A DNA stretch of 64,000 nucleotides from the NCBI GenBank assembly GCA_016081115.2, contig JABTTQ020001501.1, positions 62,001 through 126,000 on the forward strand, given 5' to 3'. Shown here piece by piece: positions 43,949-55,110 of the stretch (position 1 is its first letter; each line of letters begins with the position of its first letter). Below the pieces are notes generated by a model. It was given only the letters and a program-made list of their open reading frames with translations. It was not told the origin of the DNA and did not search any database. Source of the DNA: Rehmannia glutinosa (Eukaryota; Streptophyta; Magnoliopsida; Lamiales; Orobanchaceae). Both the position numbers and the translations under genes were made by a program.

Positions 43949-45447
43949 TGTTTGATACATGTTTTTATCTTAATTTTGATGATTTTATTTTATTACCAAA
44001 ACAATGTTTTTAAAGGTTGTCCAATTACTCCTAAATGATTTAAAATGGTTTTAATATTTTTAGGAGTATTTCCTCAAGTTTATTTTTGTTAATAATGGAC
44101 AACACTTTTATTGATTTTATATCAATGAGTTTTTACTCCTATAACAGGTTCCTAAATGTTGTCTAAATACTCTCGATCGGTTTAAAATGTTTTTACTAAA
44201 TTTTGGAGTATTTCTTGAGTTTTATTTTCGACAAAAATTGGACAACATTTTGTCTCGTGGTCGACCGGCCGCCCTATAGGGCAACCCGTACCAAGATGTT
44301 TTTAGAAACAGAGAAAATGAGGAAGTAAAAACAAGCAGTCGTCGGCCAAGTCATAAGGCGTCGTCGGCCGTCGTCGGTCGGCCAAATCGGCCAATGATCG
44401 GCCGTGCACTGCATGTTTTGGTTTTGAAAAGAACAAAATCTCCTCATTTTTTGATCGGGGGACCGGTTGAGACAGGGGTCGACCGGTCGAAGTCTACGTC
44501 GACCGGCCGCCTGTTGTAATTTTCAAAGTGTTCTTATTTCTCTTATTTCGTGCGCCAAGTGCATCGCCTGTATTGATGACAAAAATATGACCGTTTGACA
44601 AACAGACACATTTCCTTAAATTGTGGGATTGATTTCTAACAGCTATATTCTTGATTTTAATTGTATTTTTTAGTAGATTTTCAATCCCCAAGAGGAGCCT
44701 ATGCTTGATCAATCATCTCCTATAAATAGAGGAAGTTTTGGAGCAACCAATATAACAATTTGTGATACAACACAACAAGATACACTTCAAGCAAACATTT
44801 GGTCTTTCATTGTTATTATTCTTGTTGTAAAATTTGCCTAGCTTATCACTTTCACATCTTTGAGGTCTAGGCTATTCTTGATTACACCTTGCACTCAAAT
44901 TGTAATATTCATTATTGAGTTGTAATCTTGATTTTTGGTTATCATTCAAACACAAGATATCCTTGTGAGTGTTCTTGTGGTAAGAACATACTTGGATGAT
45001 CTAGGTGATAGGTGAAGAAGATTGTGGTAATCTTCTTATTGAGGTGTTGAAGAATTTGGTATTCTTCAAGGTTGAAGATTGTGGTAATCTTCACAAGGTG
45101 CCGTTGAAGGAAGATTGTGGTAATCTTCAAAGGGAGATTGTGGTAATCTCCAAAGGTGGTGTCGAAGAAGAGTGTGGTGCTCTTCAAGTTGTTGTAAGTT
45201 GAATTTGTATTAATTTTGGTAATTAATAAAATTCTTTTTCTTTTCGAAATCCATCCCGGATATACTGGGGTGGTAGAGGATTAGGCCCTAGAGTGGGTTG
45301 AACCTCTTTAAATCGACGTGTGTTGTTTATATTCCGCACCTTTATTATTGTATTTGAGCATTCGGTTGTAAAAAGAGGGCGAAATCAAAAAGATGGAGAT
45401 AATCTATTCACCCCCCCTCTAGATTATCGTAGCCGCTTGGACTTACA
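43949..45447 (+). repeat. 3' LTR of the SIRE-like element
   Basis: 1499 bp, nearly identical to 37549-39034 outside the GC-rich palindrome block (about 44255-44515), where small indels and base changes cluster. The hairpin array is at 44970-45185 and the TATA box at 44721-44728. Confidence 0.9.
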
Positions 45448-45671
45448 GGCCCCTGCATAAAATTCATGGCAACATAAATAACAATAGAAGTATCAAATGC
45501 GCAGGTAGATGGATGTTTTAGTAGCACTATTAGGAACACTGGTAGGAAGACATTGAGAAACATTTGCGGGGAGCGGTGGAGTAGAAGTAGTAGGAGGAAT
45601 ATCTTCAATATCGGCCTATTCTCCAGGAAACTTAAGTGGAAAATCGATCTCCCTATCTCCCTTGAACAAGT

Positions 45672-47199
45672 TGTTAGATAAATGTTTTTATCAAGATTTT
45701 GATGATTATGTTTAAATGAGTTTTTATACCAAAAAATGTTTATAAATGTTGTCCAAATACTCCTAAATGATTTAAAATGCTTTTACTAATTTTTGGAGTA
45801 TTTCTTAGAGTTTATTACTCGATAAAATTGGACAACACTTTTGATGATTTTGTGTTAATTGGTTTTTACACCAAAACAATGTTGTCCAATTACTCCTAAA
45901 AGATTTGAAATATTTTTACTAATTTCATGGAGTATTTCTTAGAGTTTATTATTCGATAAAAATGGACAACACTTTCTCGATGGTTTTGTTTAAATGAGTT
46001 TACTATGTTTATAAATGTTGTCCAAATACTCCCAAGTGATTTAAAATGTTTTTACTTATTTTTTGAGTATTTCTTGAAGTTTATTTTTGATAAAAATCGG
46101 ACAATATTTCAATTTGAAGTCGGCCAGGTCGAATGGAAGGTCGGCCGTCTGGGTTAACGCACAAAATGAAACAAAAACCAGTGCGTGAAAAAAAGGGGAG
46201 AGGGTGACGGTCAAGGGTGAGGCCGACCGGTCGCACCCCACCTTGACCGGTCGCACCCCCGCAACCCCTACCCGGATCGCACTATTTTCATTCAAACGTT
46301 CGAAATCTTATACAGAGCGACCGGTCATGTGTAATCTTTGACAAAGATAATTTGTACCGTTGAACTCCTTGACAAAGAAGATTTGCTTTTCAATTTTGTA
46401 CAATATTTCTACATCTTGTGATCCTTTTTTTGTAGACAAAAGTGAAGAAGAAGGAGCCTATGTTAGGAGCCTATGTTGGTGAAGACTCTCCTATAAATAG
46501 AGGATGAATTGAAGACACAAGAAAGAACAACACAAGCAAATACACAACAAGAAATCTGCAAATTTCCAAGCTTTCATATTCAACACTCTTGTTGTATTTA
46601 TAGCCTAAGTATTTCACTTTCACATCTTGAGGTCTAGGCTTTATTTCTTGATTACACTTGCACTCAAATTGTAATATTCATTATTGAGTTGTAATCTTGA
46701 TTTTTGTCATCATTCAACACAAGACATCCTTGTGAGTATTCTTGTGGAAAGAATACACTTGGGTGATCTAGGTGATAGGTGTTTCAAGAGTGTGGTGCTC
46801 TTGAGGTATTGAAGAATTTGATATTCTTCAAGGTTGAAGATTGTGTTAATCTTCACAAGGTGCCATTGGAGATTGTGGTAATCTTCAAGAGAGATTGTGG
46901 TAATCTCAAAGGTGGTGTTGTAGAAGAGTGTGGTGCTCTTCAAGGTGATGTTGTAAGATGTTGTATTAATTTTGGTAATTAATAAAATCTTTTTTTCTTT
47001 TTGAAATCCATCCCGGAGATACTGGGGTGGTAGAGGATTAGGCCCTAGGTGGGTTGAACCTCTATAAATCGACACATGTTGTTTACTTCCTGCATCTTTA
47101 TTATTGTTTTGGCGTATTTGATTCTAAAAAGAGGGCATAATCGAAAATATGGAGATAATCTATTCACCCCTCTAGATTATCGTAGCCGCTGGACTTACA
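45672..47199 (+). repeat. Solo LTR of the SIRE-like family
   Basis: 1528 bp flanked by CAAGT on both sides (45667-45671 and 47200-47204). Begins TGTTAGATAAATG and ends GGACTTACA. Diverged from the 37549/43949 LTRs but with the same layout: three (not two) palindromic GTTGTCC/GGACAAC units (about 45748-46105), a CGACCGGTCG palindrome at 46224-46233, a TATA box at about 46492 and the hairpin array at 46736-46941. It marks an older, independent insertion. Confidence 0.88.
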
Positions 47200-47204
47200 C
47201 AAGT

Positions 47205-48151
47205 AGTGAGAAATAGTGATCATGTGATAACAGAAAAAAATAATAAATAAGGGTTAATTTAGGAGTTATTTTAGGGGTTAGTGTAGGGGTTAGTTTATAG
47301 GTTATAAATTTAGGGGTTGTGTTAGGGGTTAATTATGATTTTTAAAAAAAAAAATATAGAAATAAAAATAAAAATTAGCATATAAATACATGGTTAACCC
47401 ACATATATTTTCACAACTTTCTAAATTCTCTACAATAGAAAACTATGGGATCGAGGACTAGGACTTTTATCGTTCAATTTTTCTACATCGAGTATCTGCG
47501 ATTATTAAGGTAGAAATTTTTATAGTATTTGTCTTTATTTAATGTTCCATGATTATACTTTATTGATTGCAATATATGTCAAGAGAAAATAAATTCATAT
47601 AAGCTAGGGGCCATGAAAAGGGTCCAGGGATTAAACGTATATTCGGGGTGAACCCGCAATGTTATATGTAGTAATGGTCGAGTTAGAGGAAAAAGAGGAA
47701 ATTAATGAATTTATTGTTGTAATTATGTGCATGCTTTTCATGTTATATTAAATATTGTGAGATATATCCCTACCGAGCGAGATGAAGCTCACCCTTTTTT
47801 ATTATTATTATCATAACTTTCGAGGTTGAGGAATCGGTGAAGATATGATATTGTGGATGATGGAATAAACCATGCTATATTATATTCTAAAATAATTATG
47901 ATCGGATTAAATTTTGTATTTATGTCTTTAATTTTTCCGGTTTATGCTTGGAATAATTATTGGATATTTAATTTGGAAGATGTATTATTATTATTTATAT
48001 TATTATTATTATCATTATAGTTTTCTTCCATTAGGAATTAAAAATTCTAAATAATTTTTTTGATAATTATTTAGATCACTTTAATTTATAACTTTGTGTT
48101 TTTTAATAATATTTTTATAGTACTTTAATTTCATAAAATTGGGTCGTTAGA
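47205..48151 (+). repeat. Probable 5' LTR of the outer Gypsy element
   Basis: The end is fixed by the primer site at 48154 and a preceding GGGTCGTTAGA. The start was not determined; 47205 is only the end of the solo LTR's target duplication. Degenerate TTAGGGGTTA repeats occur at 47256-47335, and the AT-rich part contains runs of ATT. The partner LTR is outside the window. Confidence 0.5.
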
Positions 48152-48153
48152 AG

Positions 48154-48169
48154 TGGTATCATAAGCAGG
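48154..48169 (+). other. Primer-binding site, Met-tRNA type (outer Gypsy)
   Basis: TGGTATCATAAGCAGG, close to the usual TGGTATCAGAGCAGG primer site of plant Gypsy elements. Confidence 0.65.
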
Positions 48170-49183
48170 TCCACGTTTCGTAGGCTTGTTAAAAAATTAT
48201 TAAAAATTAAAATGTATAGTTTTTTAATAAAAAATAAATAAAAGTCAAACTTTGTATAATATAAAATGATGTAATAACATCCACCACCATCATATCTTGT
48301 CGATCTCCTCAAGGTATGAGAATTATTAATGCAAGTTACATTATACAATTGTATCAATGTGCTCATTTAGATCATGATGTATTTTATTATGATTTCATGT
48401 TACTATATTTTGTTTTAGATATATAATACCAGTTTAAATGTTAGAAGAATATAAATCTTGTATTCCTTAAAAAAATGTAAAAATAGACTTATGGTTGCAA
48501 ATGGACATATATATAGATGACAGAACCCGAACTCGCCACACATCGCAAGAAAGAACAATAATAATAATAATCTGGGTCCGTGGATGATTAACCAACTCAA
48601 TCATTATTTCAACTATCAAATTGAGGAGGGGATAACATTGGAGAATATATAGTTAAAATTCACGGTTGTGGTACAATGTAAGAATGTCATCGGGGTTCCA
48701 AACGAACGCGCTACGTCCCAGAGTGATTGATAGCTTACCTTCATTTTGGAACGTCAAGGCCGGGAAAGCTTTATACCTCATTATCGAGTATGACGGGCAT
48801 GATGACCGACCGTAATCAACTACGGAACATTCACTTTGCCAGGTTATACGGTTAATGGATTGAATTTTTTAACAATGAGGCTATGGCGAAGGCGAGAAAC
48901 CGGAAGGAAACTTGGAAGAAGACCCGGAAGAAGATCGAGGAAGAAGATCCAGGAAGAAGATCCAGGAAGAAGATCCCGAGGAAGATGAAGACATGGATCA
49001 AGTAGAGATAGATAGGTCTATGTATTGCAATAATTGATAAATAAATCCTTATTATATATAAAGTTTAGTTGTCCTTTAATTAATACTAATTTATTTAACC
49101 ATTATGTTATGATATTTAGATTTTAAGGTAGATATTTCATGCAAAATCCATTAATAACTTGGGATAAATAATAATAATACATT
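48170..49183 (+). other. Leader of the outer Gypsy element with acidic repeat
   Basis: About 1 kb before recognisable gag. 48300-48640 is AT-rich. A short decayed coding-like stretch (about 48690-48840) contains WNVKAGKALYLIIEYDGHDD in one frame; I do not recognise it. At 48895-48995 a 15-bp GAAGAAGATCCAGGA-type unit repeats about six times and reads EEDPEED or RKKIPRK depending on frame. Confidence 0.5.
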
Positions 49184-50170
49184 ATGTATGACTTTAGGAA
49201 TATGGCTCTAGTCTTGGAAATCAAGTCAACGGTGAGAACTCCACTAACACAGAAATCAAACCATGCTCATCTTTGGAGATATAATTCTTTGAGTTCTCGG
49301 GATGTGTGCGAGAACAACGGGGACAACAACAACAACACACGAGTCGTGGAACAATTACGCCACTTTTGTCCACCCACATTCAACGGACATGATGGCACGG
49401 CGGCCGATAGAAGAATGGTTTAAGGACTATAGAGGATTTTTCGACTTATTGGCTACAGCACGAACGAGAGAGTCATATCTTTGCGCCTTCCAACTCATCA
49501 AGACGCCGATCATTAGTGGGAAGGGTATTGGAGGACTAAGACCGAGGAAGAGCGAAATGCTTTAACATGGGATGAGTTTAAAGTGATTGTATTGGAAAAG
49601 TTTTTTCCACAATCATATCGGGACAAAAAGGAGACAAAATTCCTTAATCGTAAACAAAGAAACATGACATCACAGAGTATGAGAGACAATTCAATCAACT
49701 AAGTCGGTTTGCTCCACACCTAGTGGATCCGATTTGAAAAAGGCTCTCGAGGTTGAAGTGGACTTGAGCACAACTATCGGGAATACTATCCGCTCGAGGG
49801 GATTTGGAATACTCGGTGATGGTTAGAAGGGCTCATGAGATGGAGGCAAGTTTTTCTTTGGGTACGAGGAGGAGCAAAAGTTGGTTGTGTTGTCTACGAG
49901 AAAAGAAAATGGGAAGGGGCAAATAGAATAAAAATAAAAATCAAAATAAACAAATAAAGATCGATGGAAATGCACGTCCAACTACGTAAGTAAGCAGGCC
50001 AAAATGCCCAAATGCAAGAAGAATTATTTTGGAGAATGTTTAGGACAAGGAAAATGCTTCAAGTGTAAGCCATGGTATGAAGTCTCTAATTGTCCTCTCT
50101 TGAAAGCCGAGCGGGAAAGAAGAAAACAAACATCCGGAGGTAGAGCTCGAATGTATGCTATGACTTAGGA
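49184..50170 (+). pseudogene. Outer Gypsy gag, broken
   Basis: The N-terminal gag motif HFCPPTFNGHDG (about 49361-49396) continues in another frame as EEWFKDYRGFFDLL (about 49410-49452). LEKFFPQSYRDKKE lies at about 49592-49634. Two zinc-knuckle-like Cys clusters, CPKCKKNYFGEC and CFKCKPWYEVSNC (about 50004-50093), match chromovirus (Tekay/Del-type) gag. Frameshifts throughout. Confidence 0.75.
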
Positions 50171-50189
50171 AGAAGTTCGATCGAACCCT

Positions 50190-50735
50190 GTTACAATGTC
50201 GGGTGTGCTAACCATCTTTGGAATACTGCTCTTGTACTTTTCGACACCTTTGGTGCCACATATTCGTTTTTATACGCCAAATTCGATAACAATCGACTCA
50301 CTAAATAAGGATGTTGAAGTGAATATAGGGGAAAAATATCTTAAAGGCGATCTATACATAATTAAGATGAAGGATTTTAACGTAATCTTAGGTATGAATT
50401 GGCTTAGTAGATATCAAGCAAACATTAAGTGTTACGAGAAAGAGATAATATTTAAAGCGCCAGGAAATGATGAGACAAAATTCTATGGGATTAAGTCTAA
50501 AGCGATTACCCACGAGTGATATCGGCAATGAAGGCAAGAAAGATGTTGAAAAAGAAAAATTGTCAAGAATATCTAGTGAGTTTAGTAGATACCTCGGCGG
50601 TCGAAATGACACCTAATGACGTACCAATTGTGCAAGAATTTTTGGATGTATTCCAAAAGATTTGTCGAGAATTTCTCCAGATCGCCAAGGTTGAATTTGG
50701 AATAGATTTGGTACCAGGGGCAGCACCTATATCTA
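50190..50735 (+). pseudogene. Outer Gypsy protease and RT N-terminus, broken
   Basis: Aspartic protease with LFDTFGATYSF (about 50235-50268), where D-T/S-G-A is expected: a codon for Phe lies between T and G. Then DFNVILGMNWLSRYQANIKC (about 50374-50433), a typical Gypsy protease tail. FGIDLVPGAAPISKA (about 50697-50740) is the start of the RT region, cut by the Athila insertion. RT resumes at 63271. Confidence 0.78.
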
Positions 50736-50740
50736 AAGCA

Positions 50741-52208
50741 TCGATTGACTTGTGTTTTGCATGTATTTTGGGCTTAATATTGGCTAGAATGTGTTGATAT
50801 GCATGCATTATATGAGTAAACGGGGTTTTATTCTTGTTTTGTGGAAAAGGATTACGATTTGCTTGTTTTGTAGGAATTTATATATATTTGTAGTATTTTG
50901 GCAACAAATCGGGCATTGTAACCGCCAATACTTGACATGTTAGACGAAGTTTGGAGTCGAATCAAGGAGAAGTCGGATGAACCGTGCAAGAAACGGAAGG
51001 AAATGGCCAAGTGTTTGATGATACGGTGAGCACGGGCGGGCGTGCTTCCCTAGCACGCCCGTGCTCAACCTATACCTGAAGAAGATAGTGTTCGGCCTAT
51101 AGCACGGGCAACCCGTGCCATATGGGCACGCCTGGCTCCTCTCGGAAATGGACAATCGGTTCGGCACCAAAGACGGCAAGGCGTGCCAATGAGGCACGAC
51201 CGTGCTCCCTCTCATGGGAAAAACAGAGTTTGACCCATTTCGACTAGGTTTCACCCAAACGAAGTACAAGTAGACCCGGGCGGCCACAAATAAGAGGACA
51301 CTGATTTTTACCCTAGAAACCAGAGAAAAGAGCAGTTTTCCACCGGAAACTTCGAGAGATCGATCAAGACCGCAACCACACCTTCGAGGATTGAAGATAG
51401 ATCGAGAGATCATCATCATCCCCGAGTCACTCATTCCATCGTATCGTTATTTCAATTAGTTAGATTTGATTATGAATAATTTGTCTATGAATTGTTTATC
51501 TTCAATGTACGGCTAAATATCTTGTGATTCCGGGTTTGGGAGTAGGTTAATAAACACTTTTATTTTTGATTAAGGATAATTGAAGTTAATGTTTTCTTTC
51601 TCTATTCAAGTACTTTGCTTTAATTTTTGTTTTATCAAAAAGCCATTGATTTAAACTTGTTTTATGTATTGATTCATAATTCTAACCGATGAGTTTCAAT
51701 ACTAGATCTTGAGTACTTGACACAAATAGATTGCATGATTGAGAAGTCTGTGAATATTTGTGAGATCTAATAATCTTTTGAACTTTTGGGAGTTGGATAT
51801 CTCATGTTGAGTAGAGATGCTAACATAGATATTCCAATCAACGCTTTACATACATCTCGAGAGAGGGGTAAATTACTATGGTGATTGGTCATAGAGAAGA
51901 ATACGTTTAACCTTGGTTTGCTTAATCGAGCATAAAAGTGGGATATTAATCTGAAACCATAACCTGGAAATCCATTCATCCATTCTTGATCTTTCAATCA
52001 CTCTTTGATTTGTTATTTTAGGATTAATTTACGCTTTAGTAGTAATAAAACCAATCTTTCAAATTTCGATAGTTTAGATAAAAATAGGACTATTATAATC
52101 CAATACTTGGTACACCAATTTATTAATCCTGTGGATTCGACCTTGCAAACCCTATTCTATAAATTGATCCGTATATACTTGCGGTGAAGCATAAAAAATA
52201 GGCGAACA
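50741..52208 (+). repeat. 5' LTR of the Athila element
   Basis: 1468 bp starting TCGATTGACTTGTG (partner TGATTGACTTGTG). A GC-rich hairpin block occupies about 51028-51220: GAGCACGGGCGGGCGTGCT pairs with AGCACGCCCGTGCTC across 51028-51066, and GCACGGG-CAA-CCCGTGC is at 51102-51118. Confidence 0.88.
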
Positions 52209-52214
52209 AGTTTT

Positions 52215-52230
52215 TGGCGCCGTGCCGTGG
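52215..52230 (+). other. Primer-binding site, Asp-tRNA type (Athila)
   Basis: TGGCGCCGTGCCGTGG, the Athila-type primer site with one missing T compared with the common TGGCGCCGTTGCCGGGG form. Confidence 0.8.
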
Positions 52231-52369
52231 ATTAATCAAATTTTTAGTGCGATATTGCGATAAATAGAACTATTCTTAATCTAGACATTTTTTTTTTTTT
52301 CTTAGTTTGTTGTTTAAATCTACTTTTCTTTGTGGTTGACTTGTTTTCTTTAGTTGGTTCGGGTAGTGC

Positions 52370-53937
52370 ATGATCACTCGCTCAAAGCAAGGAGAATTAG
52401 CACCATTCATACCGGAGGTTGAGGCTTTTGCAAGGCGGAATAGTGCGGCTACTAAACGGGCGAGAAAAGACAACAAGACCAAACCATGGCGGGAGTTGAA
52501 GACGACAACGGGGTCAATAACGGGAGGTAACAACCAGGCCAGGGGTCAATGCCGAGTTACCACGATCGCAGGTTCCAATGGCTCGGAATCCAAAGCGATT
52601 CGCGATTTCGTTCGCCCAATCAATCGCAACTATGGTGGAATTACCAACATCCCAATTAATGCGAATAATTTTGAGTTGAAGCCAAGATCGATATCGATGG
52701 TGCGGCGAAAGCTTGATTTGGGGTTTCCGTCGAAGATCCCAACTCTCATCTTGCGAATTTCATATAGATTTGCAATACTATCAAGATGAATGGGGGTGAT
52801 GATGTTATACGTCTTCGCCTATTCCCTTTCTCTTTAAGGGATAAGGCTAGGAACCGAGTCGAGGTTCTTGTTCAAGTATTTCCCACCAAGTAAGACACTG
52901 CGACTTAAAAGCGAGATCACTTAGTTTAGGCGGTTTGACTTTGAGCCTTTGTACGAGGCCGGGAGAGATTCCGGGATTTGTTGAGGAGGTGCCCGCAAGA
53001 CGGATTTCCTAGGATCAACGGCTCTGTTTCTTCTACAATGGGTTGATGGGACAAACTAGATCGTTTGTGGATCTTTGCCGGCAGGGGGCGCTTCTTTGCG
53101 ACATTTTCGGAGGACGCATTTAACTTGTTAGAGAGATGGCCATGAATAGCTATCAATGGCCCTCCGAGAGGACTAATGTGAAAAGGGTAGCCAAAGTGTC
53201 TCGATTCGGATCCAATTAAAGAGTTGCGGCCCGGATGGCGTCGACAAACCAATTAAGTGCTTTGACAAAGGCAAGCGATTGAAACGGGTGCGAGTAGTGG
53301 GGGAATTCCTCTAGATCCGATAGAGGAAGCAAATTATGTGAATAACGAGAATTTCAACAATTTCGGAACAATCAAAATCCCACTCATTACCATCAGGGCT
53401 TGAGGAACCACGAGAACTTCTCCTACGCAAACACGAAAAACGTGATGCAACCACCACCAGGGTTTAATGTGACAAACGGTGTTATCGCTGCAGATCCTAA
53501 GTCCACCATGGAGGATATGTTCACCGTTTATGAGTGAGACAAGGAACAGGTTCAACAAGGATGAGGCAAAGATGGATAAAATCAAAAACCATGTCACCCA
53601 ATTGGGGTCCCGGATGAAGAATCTTGAGACCCAAATTGGTCAAATAGCTACAATTATTGGTGGCGACATCGAAAGGCGCTTTCGAGCAACACCGAGGTTA
53701 ATCCAAAGGAGCGAGTGTAAAGCCATTCGTCGAGGAGTGGAACGGAATACGAGGGGCGAAAATACTAGAAAATTTCGAAAATTCGCAGGACAACACGACC
53801 CGTGCGCCACCGCACGGCCAACCCGTGCGCGCCCCGGGAACGACAATCGATGCGCCGGGAGATGCAAACCGAGGCAATTGGCGAGGTTGAGGCCGAGGGA
53901 AGAGCCGAGGAACTTCGTCTTGAACAAAAAGGGGTGA
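52370..53937 (+). pseudogene. Athila gag, broken
   Basis: Begins MITRSKQGELAPFIPEVEAF, a typical Athila gag start. The retrotransposon gag core is scattered over frames: LFPFSLRDKARNRVE (about 52816-52862), QTRSFVDLCRQGALL (about 53048-53093), NSYQWPSERTNVKR (about 53142-53181). The C-terminal part has KNLETQIGQIATI (about 53616-53654). A GC-rich palindrome stretch is embedded at 53800-53840 (CCGTGCGCCACCGCACGG). Confidence 0.82.
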
Positions 53938-54239
53938 GAAGCTTACATCTTCCTCTAACCCGATATTTCTAAACTTAATGTTCCCTTTCTTTTCCCCAAC
54001 GTTTTCAAAAGAAAAAGTTAGGCGCGCAATTTGCGAAGTTTTTAGATATTTTTAAGAAATCGCATATTAACATTCCTTTTGCAGACGCATTGGAACAGAT
54101 GCCCAATTATGCTAAATTCTTAAAGGATGTTATGTCAAAGAAGCGGAAGATGACTAGTTTTGAAATAGTCAACTGAGAGGAGGAGTGCGTGTAATAATCC
54201 AAAGGAAACTACCACAGAAATTGAAAGATCCGGGGAGTT

Positions 54240-54611
54240 TCACTATCCCTTGTGCTATTGGTGATGTTTTCTTTAAGAAAGCATTTGTGTGATTTAGGAG
54301 CGAGTATTAACTTAATGCCCTTGTCTATTTTCGTGCAACTTGGATTGGGAGAGGTGAAACCATCTACGGTCACTCTACAACTCGCGGACCGATCACTCAC
54401 TTATCCAAAGGGAATCATCGAGGATGTACTTGTCAAAGTTGATAAATTCATATTCCATGTGGATTTCTTGGTCTTGGACATGGAGAAATATAAAGACGTC
54501 CCTTTGATACTTGGGCGTCCATTCCTAGCTATGGGGAAGGCCTTAATAGATGTGCAAAAGGAGAGCTCACGTTACGGGTTAATGATGATCTTGTTTTATT
54601 TACTATCGTAA
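54240..54611 (+). pseudogene. Athila aspartic protease, broken
   Basis: One open stretch contains DLGASINLMPLSIFVQLGLG (about 54292-54351) and DVPLILGRPFLAMGKALIDV (about 54495-54554), the two hallmark parts of the Athila retropepsin. Leu occupies the place of Ser/Thr in the D-S/T-G triad, a common Athila form. Flanking regions are frameshifted. Confidence 0.8.
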
Positions 54612-54859
54612 AGCACTTCAATTTCATGATGGTGTTGAGACTTGTAATTTTATAGGCGTAGTTGAATCTTGCATTAACGAAAGTATACGGATCATACATT
54701 GTTTAGGGATAATTTGGAGTTTGGCTTGACACATTCGTGCTCAACGTCGAACTTGACCATTGATATTGATAACCAAGACTTGTATGATTGCGTTTGTGCT
54801 TTGGATAATATGCGGGAACTAATGAGGAGCGCAAGAGACGCGCACACGCTAAAAATGTA

Positions 54860-55110
54860 TGGGAGTCGATTACGGGCGCACGGCCCGTGCTCTTGAGCAC
54901 ACCCAGTCATACGCATATCCGAAAGAAAAGCGAGGAAAACAGCGGCAAGACGGCCGTGCCTAGGGTCGAAGAAAATCAAGAGAAGTCAAGACGGCACGAC
55001 CGTGCTCATCAAAGACGGGCAGCCGTACGTAGTCGAAGAAAAAGTCTGAAGGACACGAAGACGGCGCGACCGTGCTCATCGGCCGAGCAGCCCGTGCGCC
55101 CATCCGACGA
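54860..55110 (+). repeat. GC-rich palindrome block between Athila protease and RT
   Basis: Repeated GCACGGCCCGTGC, ACGGCCGTGCC and GGCACGACCGTGCTC words in about 230 bp, the same vocabulary as the LTR block, here inside a translated-looking frame (54887-55519). Confidence 0.7.

Larger units (their letters stand above)
37549..45447 (+). mobile_element. SIRE-like Copia element lacking pol
   Basis: A 7.9-kb element with near-identical LTRs (37549-39034 and 43949-45447) beginning TGTTTGATACATG and ending GGACTTACA. Flanks share GGCCCC (37543-37548 and 45448-45453). A Met-tRNA primer site TGGTATCAAAGCC lies at 39037-39049, and a SIRE-type purine tract (AACGGGAGAT) precedes the 3' LTR. The interior holds a long gag (39188-40488) and a broken ORF (41361-42691) unlike any polyprotein. 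I see no integrase, reverse transcriptase or RNase H, so it is non-autonomous. High LTR similarity means recent insertion, which requires enzymes from another element. Confidence 0.85.

Noticed and set aside
39188..45447. Endogenous pararetrovirus
   Set aside because: I looked for movement-protein and coat-protein motifs and RT of that type; none seen. LTRs, primer site and purine tract show an LTR retrotransposon.
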